Positions 11,451-21,425 of a stretch of DNA of 64,000 nucleotides are shown here, in pieces. Position numbers and translations under genes: made by a program. Origin of the DNA: Xanthostigma xanthostigma (lineage: Eukaryota > Arthropoda > Insecta > Raphidioptera > Raphidiidae); NCBI GenBank assembly GCA_963575645.1, contig OY754464.1, forward strand, positions 62,842,948-62,906,947, given 5' to 3'. Position 1 is the first letter of the stretch. Each line of letters starts with the position of its first letter. The notes beneath the pieces were generated by a model, which was not told where the DNA came from, did no database searches, and saw only the letters and a program-made list of their open reading frames with translations.

Positions 11451-11902
11451 GCCCAATTGGCTGGATTTTTTTTCCTAATATTGAATTGTAACTTCAATCT
11501 TTCACAATGGATGTTTCATAATATTATAGCAGACTATTGTTATTTATTTATGTAGTTATATTTAACTTGAAGGTTTTTGTGTAGCTGAAAAAATATTACT
11601 CTGGGCATCATTTTAAAACTGAAATGTGTTTAGCGTATCGTAGCTCAGATGGCTTGTAAATCCTTTGAAGAGAAATTACGAAACTTTGCGAATGACAGAT
11701 TTCTTAGGAACGCATATCACCGGGAATACCAAACCAGTGAGAGTAAATAATATGAACAGGGTTTTTTTAAAGTACATGATAAATGTGCCTCTTTTCAACA
11801 TTCAGACCATTTATATTACATGACGGACAATAAGACCACAAATTCGTCTACCATTTGCTTCGGTACATTATTGTTAACAAAATTTTTTCAATGAATTTAA
11901 TT

Positions 11903-12300
11903 ACAGGATTTGAGGCCAAAAAGAAAACAATTTTTATTTGCTTTTTTATAAAATTGTTATAAATTTTAAAATATGTGCATTTTAATGTTTTTTACGAATT
12001 TGTTTAAACGATAAATACGTATATAACTTTACGTTATTTGCTAATTTAAACAAAACAATTATATTTTACAGAGATTTAACTTAATTATTTAAATATACCT
12101 ATTAAGATAATTTCTGTTCATTAACGCATAGCATATGACTGAGACATGAAAACTATAAAATCACAATTTTTTGGTTTATTTAATTTCAATTTGTAATAGA
12201 TTATATTTTGTAGATCCTGTAGAAGGAGGATTTAATGCTAAAATGTTGATCAATAAAGTAAGCAAATAAAAATTGTTTTCTTTTTGGCCTCAAATCCTGT
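11903..12300. mobile_element. 398-bp MITE with ~41-bp perfect terminal inverted repeats
   Basis: Left end ACAGGATTTGAGGCC and right end GGCCTCAAATCCTGT belong to inverted repeats of about 41 bp with no visible mismatch, extending through AGAAAACAATTTTTATTTGC. The interior is AT-rich and non-coding. ATT abuts both ends and could be a 3-bp target duplication. The near-perfect arms suggest recent insertion. The preceding 11451-11902 holds only a 33-codon ATG frame (11650-11751) that I cannot assign. Confidence 0.75.
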
Positions 12301-12495
12301 ATTTGAATTAATTAAAGATACCGAGGTAACACTATAATTCAAAACATTTTGTCAGTTTTACGTGATAAGCAAAATTCCAGCCAATTGGGCTACAGGACTA
12401 TTTCAACTTCAAAAATATTGAAAGTGGCAACAGTAAATAATTCGTGTATCCTACTAGAGACAAAAAAAATAGATTTTTGTTCAACTCAAGATTAA

Positions 12496-12921
12496 CTATC
12501 GGAAACTGCTAAGGCATATTTTTTTTTGTACTTCAAACTCAACCGGAAGTGTACATGCATTTTTTTTTCAAATGGCAACATATTTTTTTACATTTTCGAA
12601 ATTTCCATTTTTTTCTATAAAATATAAAATTTTCATAAGGTTACATAAGAAAATATTCGAAAAAAACGTTATCACTATTAATTAAATACCCAGCAGTTAT
12701 TATTATAAATAATTTATACGTGTAAGGAGTGCTATAAAAATAATTATTACTGTGTATTTAATTAATAAATTGATATCGATTTTCTCGAATATTTTTTATG
12801 TAAGCTTATAAAAATTTTATATGAAATTATAGAGAAAAAATTGCAATTTCAAAAATTTTGCCATTTGAAAAAAAAATGCATGTACACTGCCAGTTGCGAA
12901 CACCTCAGCAGTTTCCGATAG
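12496..12921. mobile_element. 426-bp palindromic MITE
   Basis: The ends CTATCGGAAACTGCTAAGG and CCTCAGCAGTTTCCGATAG are inverted repeats. Inversion continues inward with the paired strings TGTACATGCATTTTTTTTTC and AAAAAAAAATGCATGTACA and further AT-rich blocks, so most of the element can fold on itself. There is no coding capacity. No target duplication could be assigned. Confidence 0.65.
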
Positions 12922-13079
12922 GAAATCTCGAAATGAACAAAAAAACTATTTAAACTTTTTTTGGTATTTAATAGGATAAACGATTTATAAAATAAATACA
13001 AAAAAGACGAGAAGTGTCGTGAAACACCCGGTAAGAAAGAAGTTATTTTTGCTATTTATTATGTATCATATATTTTTAA

Positions 13080-13985
13080 CTTCCCACTTAAAAAAAAAAA
13101 AAAATTTTTTTTTCAAAAATCGGGAAGTTATTGGTTTCACCCCGATTTTCGAAAATCGAGTTTTCGCCAGATCTCGACGTTTTGAGGTCCTAGGAAGCTA
13201 TTGAAACTATTTTGGCGATGATGTCCGTAGGGCTGTATGTGTATGTATGTATGTATGTAAACCTTTTATATCTTTTGAACGGAGTGTCCGACTGAAACGC
13301 GGTTTACGGCATCTGACGTGATCTTGGTGAACTTAGACTTCCTGAATATTTGAAACGATTCGGCTCAAAAAATTTTGAGAAATCTTAAAAAAACAAGTTT
13401 CAAAAATTTTTAAAAATTTGTTTTTGTAAAAAATTTTCTAAACTACTAAACCGATTAAATCCAAAAACTAATCAGCTCTTCTCCTTAACAAACTGCGTCG
13501 ATTTCCGCAAACCGCATCAAAATCGGTTCATTTGTTCACGAGATACCGTGAATGAAAAAATCGTAAAAAAGTGTTTTTTTAAAATGACTCTTAAAATTGT
13601 TATCAGATTGATTTTTTTGTAATAAATTACTTTCTTAGGCTAAAAAAACTGCGTCGATCGCCGCAAGCCAGATCAAAATTGGTTCATTTGTTCATGAGAT
13701 AACGTGAACGAAAAATTAGGAAAAAAGTAATTTTTTATAATTACTCGTAAAATTCTTATCAAATCGATTTTTTTGTAATAATTTACTTTCTTAAGTTAAA
13801 AGAACTGCGTCGATTGCAGCAAACCGCATCAAAATCGGCTCATTTGTTCATGAGATATCGTGAACGAAAATTTCGTAACAAAGTGTTTTTTTTGAGCTCG
13901 ATGAGCTAAAAAATAAACTTCTTGCTATATTTTATATATTTTAGAGCGTTTTGAACTCGAAAATAGCGGGAAGTTACAGGGATGG
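13080..13985 (+). repeat. Dispersed repeat bounded by CGGGAAGTTA, with three ~155-bp tandem units
   Basis: The block starts near 'cttcccactt..cgggaagtta' and ends with 'agcgggaagttacagg'. Inside, a unit beginning AACTGCGTCGATTG.CGCAA and including GGTTCATTTGTTCA.GAGAT occurs three times, at about 13488, 13648 and 13802. A (GTAT)n tract lies at about 13235-13258. I recognise this as a common insect repeat type. Its mobility class is not clear, and no gene is present. Confidence 0.6.
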
Positions 13986-14127
13986 CCTGCAGGGTCAAAC
14001 TTCTTTTCAAATTTTTTTTACTAATTTGTCTACAAATTATTTGAAAATTCTATTATAATATGATTATTAAACAAAAATTAATCGTTTGATTTGCAACTTT
14101 AAAAAAAAAACGAAAATAATATTTGTT

Positions 14128-14200
14128 GCGCATCTGGCGGGAATCGAACCCGGGACACCCGCAAGGTAGATAAGTATTCTACCACTGAACCAGTAACATT
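14128..14200 (-). pseudogene. tRNA-Gly-like pseudogene or SINE head
   Basis: Read on the minus strand there is a good A box (TGGTTCAGTGGTAGAAT) and a perfect B box (GGTTCGATTCC) with tRNA spacing. The anticodon loop would be CTACCTT, giving anticodon ACC (glycine). The acceptor arms (ATGTTAC / CAGATGC) and the anticodon stem do not pair, so it is not a working tRNA. The internal Pol III promoter appears intact, typical of tRNA-derived SINEs; no poly(A) tail or target duplication was delimited. Confidence 0.6.
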
Positions 14201-14819
14201 GCTTAGATATCGCTATTTATATAGGTTTAACAACAAATCGTGAAGCTAGAAGGTGTTGCATTTCACAAACTGTTAATGTCAAAAAACCGATTAATATTTA
14301 AAATGGCATCCGTTTTTGAACAAATGCAATCTTTTTATTTTAAGACAGAACATACGCAATCTTTAAATGTCCATAACACACTGTGTAACAGAAAAAGATA
14401 ACCGATCCGCGTGCGTGGTGTACCTATTAGTCAAAATCAAATTTATACAGTGTTTATTTCTGTTGTTTTATGTATAAAAAAACTATTTGCGCGAATTCTG
14501 TTATACTAAATCTATGTAAAATTTTCTCCTCTTTCGTTTAAGACGGATTTCGAACCGATCTGATTCAAATTGAGCAAATTATAAGCGAAAAACTTTTTTG
14601 TTTTCAATTTGCTCCCCTTTGGGACCAAAATTCAAAAATCCGACTCCGTTAGGATCTGTCCCATGCCCTATATTATAAGTGTGCCAAATTTCAACTTTCT
14701 ATGTCTACGGACAGACATACAATAGTTAATTAGATTAGATTTTCGGTACATATTTTCTCTGCGCTTTTTTCTTCACGTGTTTTTTTTTCTAGCCCTCTCC
14801 ATTTATATATATAACGTCC

Positions 14820-14895
14820 CATAAGGAATACATTGCATTCACCGAAAGTGGTAACAGTTAATAATTCGCTGTTACCACTTTCAGTAAACGCACTG
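14820..14895. repeat. Short hairpin GAAAGTGGTAACAG/CTGTTACCACTTTC
   Basis: A perfect 14-bp inverted repeat with an 11-base loop. A related half-site (GAAAGTGGCAACAG) is at about 12420. It may be the core of a short palindromic repeat. The rest of 14206-15506 has no recognised gene. Confidence 0.5.
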
Positions 14896-15506
14896 TTTAT
14901 ATCAGACTGTCTGCGGTGGTGTTTTATAAATAAAACCAATTTATATTCACACGTTTACACATAAACTCTTGTGAGTACCGCGTCAGACGTACTTTTTTTT
15001 CCATTACAGTTTGTTGGATTTTAAATCTACGAAGCTATGAATGTTGTCATAAAATGAACGAGTTCTCTTTATTACCTCAAGAAATATTTGTTTAATATTT
15101 TTATTTGATTTGTAGTATTTATTTAAAAACATTAAACAGTGCGCGTACTGTTTAATCATTTAAAAAATTGGTGATTCTATTATTTATAAGTAATTAAGTA
15201 AAAACACATGTTTGTTTAACGAATTTCAAATTGAAAAATCGATAAATTAATTAAAAACACAACATAGACAGACAACTCAGGAAGAGATGAATCCAGAGGC
15301 GGCTGTAAAACTGACGTTAATGACATTAATTGCAGCCGCGATTCCTCATTAATGGTTTTGTCTAAGGTTGCCACCTCGGACCTAGATATCCAAAGTCTCT
15401 TATTTTAAAATATATGGAATTCCTTTACATTTAATACATTAATCCACAGGGTGACATAGAACAAACTACATTCCATAGCATCACGCGATAGAAGACCAAA
15501 AAATTG

Positions 15507-16583
15507 GTTGTCTGTAAAGTCGGTTTACGGACGATAGTTTTACGTGATAACGTATTCCGTAATACATAACCTAAACCTCCCAAAATTTGGTTTCAATCCG
15601 CTTATCCTTGGTGTCGGAATGATAAGAAATGTCAAAAGTGACGTTTGCAACTGTCAAAGTATTATGTTCTAATAATAATTAGTTATTCCAATACTTAACT
15701 TAGAAGGCGTTGCATTTCACAAAATACTAATGTCAAAAAATTGAATTAAACATTAGAAATGCAGCCGTTTTCATGTTGCATTTATACAGCTATTTTTCTA
15801 TATAAATTTGTATAAAAAAAGAAACAACTCACAAATAACACAATTAACAGTCGATAAATAAACATTTAATTATTCAGTTCCGAAAGTGCAGTAAAAATTA
15901 TAAAATTGAAAAAAATTAAATCAGAATAACATAAGTAAACAGTCGCATATAAAGGCACAGATTCAATTATGCGACATTTCCCCGAATTTTTACTGAAAAT
16001 GCCTGCTATCGACTATATGTAGTACAGCAGCGTAATTTGGGTTGCCTGCATATATTTTTTCACAAAATTAATAGATTTGTATAATAATTCGAATCTATGA
16101 TATTGCATCTTTCGCTTCAAATTTAGGTTAATTTTATTTATTTAAATTACTTACCATATAATATAATTGTTTTTTCTAACTTTCTTTCGTATTTAGTTTA
16201 AGTCTCAAAGATTAGCTGTCATAATATTTATAAAACAATTGCTTCACTGTTTATAATATAAAATTCCAAAACCTACTTACAATATTTAAGTATTTTCATA
16301 CGTCAAAAAATTGATTTTTATAATGATAAAATTTGTAAGAAAACGATTTTTTCGAGAGATGAGACCTAGCTAAAACGATTTTTTGCCCCCCAAAATCCCT
16401 TTTCAGTAAATTTCATCCAAATCGTTAGGGCCGTTTTCGAGAAAAGCACGCACAGGGTCAGGCGGAACGTTAGGAACGCTATAGGAACGTTACGTTACAC
16501 TTTTTCGTGCATGCAGCCGGTGTTTTATCAATTTATAAGATTGGTGATTCATCAATTTATAAAACGTTATCACGTCAAAAATA
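15507..16583 (-). mobile_element. Repeat family D, copy 1
   Basis: One end reads AATTGGTTGTCTGTAAAGTCGG with ACGTGATAACGTATTCCGTA, the other ...ATAAAACGTTATCACGTC. An inverted ACGTTATCACGT motif lies subterminally at each end, though the extreme ends differ. Copies: 25427-26045 and 41570-42135 (plus), 48912-49553 (minus). The central part, including GTAACGTTCCGCCTGAC and GCATGCAGCCGGTGTTTTAT, is conserved, with short tandem TAACG repeats that vary between copies. No coding capacity; class unknown. Confidence 0.65.
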
Positions 16584-17053
16584 ATTTAAAAAAATTCCTA
16601 TACACTAATGTCCGATCTCTTTTTGTTGTTCAAGTTACAGGCTGTTAAGTTTTTTTTTTATAATTTTAATAAATTAAGAAAGCAGGCTCCCCCAGAGGAA
16701 ACTTTGGGATGTTTGATTAACGTCTGATTAGAACATTGGGATGTAGTTTACATTGGAATGTTTCATGTGATTAGCGTTCCCAGGGACCCGTCGGTCTGTG
16801 TATGCCGGCTGACAGATTCTAATGCACAACTAGATGCTAATGATCAAAGTTGTCATGATTTCATGAAACAAAACGTTGGTGTAATATAATGGACGGCCCT
16901 GTGTATATATTATACAAGAGACACGAAATTATATAACCAACTGTAAATTGTAGGTTGAGTTCAATATTAAATGGACAATAAAATAGTTAGTCAAACTAGC
17001 AACACGTTATCCATTTGCTTTACATTACAGTTGGTAAATGTCAAACTAATATT
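16584..17053. other. Non-coding stretch
   Basis: No gene recognised. A 'GGACGGCCCTGTGTATA' motif at about 16891 resembles an isolated transposon end. Otherwise AT-rich sequence. Confidence 0.35.
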
Positions 17054-17062
17054 GCAATAATT

Positions 17063-17919
17063 GGTAAGAGTTCGATAACTTGCTATGCAAAATATCCACT
17101 GGAAATTCACAATTATTGTTTTATATAACATATTATAACAGCGTTATTGGTCGTTTTAAGTGCGGAAAATTAATTTTTATAAATTAATTAAAAAAAATTA
17201 AATATGGTATAGTAAGTTGATTTAGAGTATATTATTTACTATAGTGATCGCTATCTTGTCTCATATAGTGATAAGAAAAGAGAAAGTTATATATACTTGT
17301 ATCTATGATAAACAAAGATAGAAATATCAATTGGTTGGAATGAAATACAATTGAACGTTCAGGGCAGAGTCGTATTTAGAAATTTTAATTTATAAAACGA
17401 ATTTTAAATAAAAACCAACCAACTTAAAACTCACATTTTCATGAAGATTGAAAACCACCGCTTTTTTTGATAAAGGGGTATGCGAATTGTCTCGCAGTGA
17501 AACGGGAAGGGGCAAATGTGGAGTTTTTAAAAAAAACAATTCCGGGGTGAACGATAAACGGGTATGCGAATTGTAATTCTGGGGTGAACGATAAAGGGGT
17601 ATGCGAATTGTCTCGCAGTGAAACGGGAAGGGGCAAATGTTGAGTTTAAAAAAAAAAAACAATTCCGGGGTGAACGATAACGGTGTATGCGAATTAGATA
17701 GTTAATTTGTTTATAAATATCTTATTTGTGATTTTTGATTGGTTAGATTCAAGAAATGACAGTGAAAGACGAAAAGTAGTTCCATTTTTTTCACGTATTT
17801 TTGAGGAAATTTGTGAATAATCCGCAAAGTTTTTTTTTTTGAACGTCAAAATTTAGCGTTTTCTATGACTTAAAAAAAAAATTCACAATTTGGGTGCATA
17901 GTGTTATCGAACTGGACCC
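17063..17919. mobile_element. TIR element with 120-bp minisatellite, copy 1
   Basis: Bounded by a 9-bp direct repeat GCAATAATT (17054-17062 and 17920-17928). The left end is GGTAAGAGTTCGATAAC and the inverted right end GGGTCCAGTTCGATAAC, sharing AGTTCGATAAC and the leading GG. Inside is the 120-bp minisatellite array with two units (17444-17690). Copy 2 (18597-19604) shares both flanks of the array. A 9-bp duplication is typical of Mutator-like elements and also seen with Merlin-type; no transposase is encoded, so the superfamily is inferred only. Confidence 0.8.
17444..17690. repeat. 120-bp composite minisatellite, array 1 (2 units)
   Basis: The unit is built from a segment of about 83 bp and one of about 37 bp, both starting GTGAACGATAAAsGGGTATGC. 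The longer one adds TCTCGCAGTGAAACGGGAAG and GGGGCAAATGTGGAG. 'AAAGGGGTATGCGAATTG' occurs at 17472 and 17592, exactly 120 bp apart. Because 120 is divisible by three, long minus-strand frames appear across it; these are not genes. Confidence 0.85.
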
Positions 17920-18006
17920 GCAATAATTTGTTCACAGTTTGTCGTATTCCTGATTTCCTACGTGTTTAGTTCACTTATTAGTCGTTTTTAATAACTGCTT
18001 TAAAAA

Positions 18007-18204
18007 ATGGTTCGTTATACTCTTTTAGAATACAGGGACATGATTATGTGTTACGGCGAAACTTCTTCAAATAATTACGAAGCTCAACGTATCTATCGAG
18101 AGAGATATCCATTAAGACAAGTTCCGCATGTTAAAACATTTAATGGCGTGCATAGGCGTTTGGGAGAAGGTGGCAAGGGGCTCACAGAACAGCGTGTAAC
18201 TTGA
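18007..18204 (+). CDS. DUF4817-type helix-turn-helix protein, truncated
   Basis: A 65-codon ORF starting at an ATG. It shows the pattern of the DUF4817 domain of insect repetitive genes: an N-terminal YTLLEYRDMIMCYGE helix, then EAQRIYRERYP, then VPHVKTFNGVHRRLGE. This domain (about 50-60 residues, probably DNA-binding) normally precedes a longer transposase-like protein. Here the frame ends after GKGLTEQRVT and no downstream domain is visible, so it is likely the 5' end of a dead transposon. It starts 79 bp right of the 9-bp duplication of the neighbouring TIR element but is not part of it. Confidence 0.6.
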   Translation: MVRYTLLEYRDMIMCYGETSSNNYEAQRIYRERYPLRQVPHVKTFNGVHRRLGEGGKGLTEQRVT

Positions 18205-18431
18205 AAACAAAAAGCGATCGGACATTACTGTATAGAAATTTTTTTAATTATTTTTTGGTCCTCTATCGCGTGGTACTATGCAATGTAGTTTGATATAAAA
18301 AATCAATTGCCGTGCGTTAGTCTCTTAAAAACTCGAGAATGGCTCGACCGATTTGAATGTTTTTTTTATTTGGTCGCCTCAATATTGGGGTGGCTTAGAA
18401 AAAAACAAAGGTAGAGTCGAAAACGTTTTGT

Positions 18432-18587
18432 ATATTAGCAAGCTTAGTAATGAACCTTTTAATTTCGAAAGTGGAAGAAAATTTAAGTTTTGGATTGAAG
18501 TCTCTTAAAGCATATGTAGACGACACAGCTATAGCAGTACCAAAAAATAATACTCAAGAGTTACTACAAAAATTCAATAGGTATATA
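18432..18587 (+). pseudogene. Penelope-like element reverse transcriptase fragment
   Basis: The frame reads ILASLVMNLLISKVEENLSF, then LKAYVDDTAIAVPKNNTQEL, ending in KFNR. YVDD is the catalytic RT motif C; the order (motif B tail LASLVMN, about 25 residues, then YVDDT.I) is typical of Penelope-like RTs. Upstream motifs are missing. The frame is cut by insertion of the TIR element at 18597, whose duplicated target TGTTAAATG supplies a stop. After the insertion (about 19655) NLSGIYNQLFG might be a decayed GIY-YIG endonuclease start, but this is weak. Confidence 0.65.
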
Positions 18588-18596
18588 TGTTAAATG

Positions 18597-19604
18597 GGTA
18601 AGAGTACGATAACTTGCTATGCAAAATATCCACTGGAAATTCACAATTATTGTTTTATATAACATATAACAGCGTTATTTGTCGTTTTAAGTGCGGAAAA
18701 TTAATTTTTATAAATTAATTTAAAAAAATTAAATATGGTATAGTAAGTATATTATTTACTATAGCGATCGCTATCTTGTCTTATATAGTGATAAGAAAAG
18801 AGAAAGTTATATATACCTGTACCTATGATAAACAAAGATAGAAATATCAATTGGTTGGAATGAAATACAATTGAACGTTCAGGGCAGAGTCGTATTTGGA
18901 AATTTTAATTTATAAAACGAATTTTAAATTTAAAGCTCACATTTTCATGAAGATTGAAAACCACCGCTTTTTTTGATAAAGGGGTATGCGCATTGTCTCG
19001 CAGTGAAACGGGAAGGGGCAAATGTGGAGTTTTTAAAAAAACAATTCCGGGGTGAACGATAAACGGGTATGCGAATTGTAATTCTGGGGTGAACGATAAA
19101 GGGGTATGCGAATTGTCTCGCAGTGAAACGGGAAGGGGCAAATGTGGAGTTTTTAAAAAAACAATTCCGGGGTGAACGATAAACGGGTATGCGAATTGTA
19201 ATTCTGGGGTGAACGATAAAGGGGTATGCGAATTGTCTCGCAGTGAAACGGGAAGGGGCAAATGTTGAGTTTTTAAAAAAACAATTCCGGGGTGAACGAT
19301 AAACGGGTATGCGAATCTAAATACGACCCTGCTTCCATAACACAATCGAAAGCTGCATTCAAAGTGAGATAGTTATACAATAATTCTACACCAGTTGCTA
19401 TGACGTGTATTTGTTATTTTTGATTGGTTAGATTCAAAAAATGACAGTGAAAGACGAAAAGTAGTTCCATTTTTTTCACGTATTTTTGAGGAAATTTGTG
19501 AATAATCCGCAAAGTTTTTTTTTTTGAACGTCAAAATTTAGCGTTTTCTATGACTTAAAAAAAATTTTCAAAATTTGGGTGCATAGTGTTATCGTACTGG
19601 ACCC
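18597..19604. mobile_element. TIR element with 120-bp minisatellite, copy 2
   Basis: Bounded by a 9-bp direct repeat TGTTAAATG (18588-18596 and 19605-19613). The ends are GGTAAGAGTACGATAAC and, inverted, GGGTCCAGTACGATAAC. Left flank (ACTTGCTATGCAAAATATCC), array, and right flank (ATGACAGTGAAAGACGAAAA) match copy 1. Length exceeds copy 1 by 151 bp, mostly one extra 120-bp unit. It is inserted into the Penelope-like RT. No transposase. Confidence 0.85.
18940..19318. repeat. 120-bp composite minisatellite, array 2 (3 units)
   Basis: 'AAAGGGGTATGCG' occurs at about 18978, 19098 and 19218, an exact 120-bp period, with nearly identical units. The minus-strand frame of 146 codons here (40-residue repeats such as FAYPFIVHPGIVFLK) is a consequence of the 3x40 period and has no start context or family match. 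Confidence 0.85.
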
Positions 19605-20060
19605 TGTTAAATGTATTATATTAACAAAAATGACACTGTAAATTTTAGATCAGACGTAGAAAATCTCAGTGGTATCTATAACCAATTATTTGGAATCAAA
19701 AAACTTTTTTCTATAAATACCTACATATTAGTTTACCAATTTTTTAACATATTTTTTTTAATATACTTTTACCTATACACACATTTTAAAAACTTCTTTT
19801 AGAATCAATCTTGTTACATAACTGACCCTTTACAGCAAAGGATACAATCATAAAATTAGAACAATTTATATTATTCTCGAATTTTATAAGTGACAAAATG
19901 GCATATAGCCAAAGTTGCTGAGCACGTAATTTAAGTAAAAAAAAACAAAAGTTTTTATTTTTAACAATTGAATTTTATTAGTAAGGTAAGGTAAACTATA
20001 ATTTTAAATAACATATTTGTATAATAATTGTATTTATTTCATTATAATTATTTATATTTG

Positions 20061-20092
20061 CTGATGAAGTCATAATTAAATGACGAAACGTC
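20061..20092 (+). ncRNA. Small hammerhead ribozyme motif in Penelope-like sequence
   Basis: CTGATGA, stem II GTCAT/ATGAC around AATTAA, GAAAC and GTC: all conserved core positions of a hammerhead are present with a perfect 5-bp stem II. Stem III is essentially absent, as in mini-hammerheads. It lies 1.5 kb downstream of the Penelope-like RT relic on the same strand, where a terminal repeat of that element would be expected. This is the best-formed of the motifs in the window. Confidence 0.7.
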
Positions 20093-20159
20093 CAATTTAT
20101 TAAAATTAAATTCAATTTTATCAACCTTTCCAACTTTCAACGATTTATCTAACTAATTA

Positions 20160-20700
20160 CAGTACTGTTGTCGTTGCCGAGCGGTCGCAGCCCCGTGAGA
20201 TAAGATTGTAATACGGTGGAGCCGAAGTCTCGACTATTTTTGTCATTGCCGCGTTTCGTCTCAATTGCGTGTACTGCAAATACGGCTATTATTAGGCAGC
20301 CTGCAAATCTGGGCACTTGTCAGTTTTTCGTATATATGCCCTCTTTTCGAACAGATCACTTCTTCCAAATCTTCATGGTTTCCGGGCTTGTATGCCGTGG
20401 TCTATTGGTATTTCCACCTGGCGTTTCGTCTACAACTGCGGTAGACATTATCAAAGAAGATGTGGTAGCGGGCGAAGTATCCTTCTAGGATGCTCACGGG
20501 TAAGTGTGTCGACAAGTGCGGTACTTCCTTCTTTTATGGTCAGCGTGCTCGTGTTCTCTGCTCGTTCAGTGGGTTGGACACCAGCACTGTGCAACACCCC
20601 GGCCGTAAAAGCCTACACATTTGGAAATCACTTCTTGTCCTCGGAGCTCTACATCATTTTTCATTTTTCTTAGAGAAATTTAAAACACAATAAAAAAAAT
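20160..20700 (-). repeat. GC-richer Penelope-like terminal repeat block
   Basis: A 0.5-kb block of higher GC than its surroundings. It contains a hammerhead-like motif on the minus strand (20420-20454) and a truncated one near 20250 (GCGTTTCGTCTCAATTGCG). Overlapping plus-strand frames (20216-20488, 20317-20673, 20490-20693) have no recognisable domain and probably reflect base composition. The TAATACGGTGGAGCC motif at 20210 recurs at about 796. Confidence 0.5.
20420..20454 (-). ncRNA. Degenerate hammerhead-like motif
   Basis: Minus strand: TTGATAA (for CTGATGA), a perfect 6-bp stem II GTCTAC/GTAGAC around CGCAGTT, then GAAAC and GCC (for GTC). Two core substitutions make self-cleavage unlikely, but the stem and spacing are those of a hammerhead. 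It is on the opposite strand from the motif at 20061. Confidence 0.5.
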
Positions 20701-21116
20701 ATCTGTAAAACTCCTTAGCCCACAGAAATTTGCGTTTGACCGGAAACCCAGAGATCCTCTCCAAGGCGCGGTTTAAGTCATATAATTAAAATTAGAGATA
20801 AAAAACTCTCAAATAGCTCACTAAAAGTAAAACATAATTTTTAAATATAAAAATTTTGTTCAGCAGCGATAGGAAGACCTCAACTCAATATAATTTCATT
20901 TTTAAAGGTTTTATTTAACTTGACTCCGTATATTTCTTCGTTTCTTTGTGACTTTGTGGCTTTGTTTCAAATCTTGCATAGCTTTTTCAACTACTTCCCG
21001 TTATCCGATTGTGTTGAAATTTTGCACAGATATGAAGTTCCGATGACAATACAATGTTATAATAACTAACTGACCGTTTCGGCTCTCCTCCGAATGCAAG
21101 TCAAACTACAAACTTG

Positions 21117-21425
21117 AAAATAAAAATAGGTAAAAAACTTTTAATTTAAATGCTTTTATTTTATCAATCGATAATGTACTAAAAACTAGAAAATTAATAT
21201 GAATCACCCGCGGGGGGCATTTAGTAGAAAACTTTCATTTGGTTGAGATTAGAAATCATATTCAGCTTTATCTGACTTCTTTGACTATAATGTAACCCCA
21301 ACGATTTTATTTTAAATTAATCAAAGCCGCCTATGGTGACTCATATTTATTTTCTAGTTTTTAGTACATTATCAATTGATAAAATAAAAGCGTTTAACTT
21401 AAAAGTTTTTTACCTATTTTTGTTT
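21117..21425. mobile_element. Palindromic AT-rich MITE
   Basis: The block AATAGGTAAAAAACTTTTAA..TTTTATTTTATCAAT at 21127-21180 is repeated inverted at 21358-21420, with further pairing of CTAGAAAATTAATATGA and CATATTTATTTTCTAG. The interior is non-coding with a CCCGCGGGGGG patch. Borders are approximate. Confidence 0.6.

Noticed and set aside
11650-11751. 33-codon ATG frame (starts MACKSFEEKLRNF)
   Set aside because: Composition is protein-like but too short and without homology or splice context to claim a gene.
14128-14200. Functional tRNA-Gly gene
   Set aside because: Acceptor and anticodon stems do not pair; only the promoter boxes resemble a tRNA.
18905-19345. 146-codon minus-strand frame with 40-residue repeats, and the similar frames at 17390-17662
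   Set aside because: The frame exists because the 120-bp minisatellite unit is divisible by three; there is no start context, signal or family match, and the array at 29097 does not keep it.
20216-20693. Three overlapping plus-strand frames in a GC-richer block
   Set aside because: They overlap in different frames and have no domain; the block looks like a Penelope-like terminal repeat.
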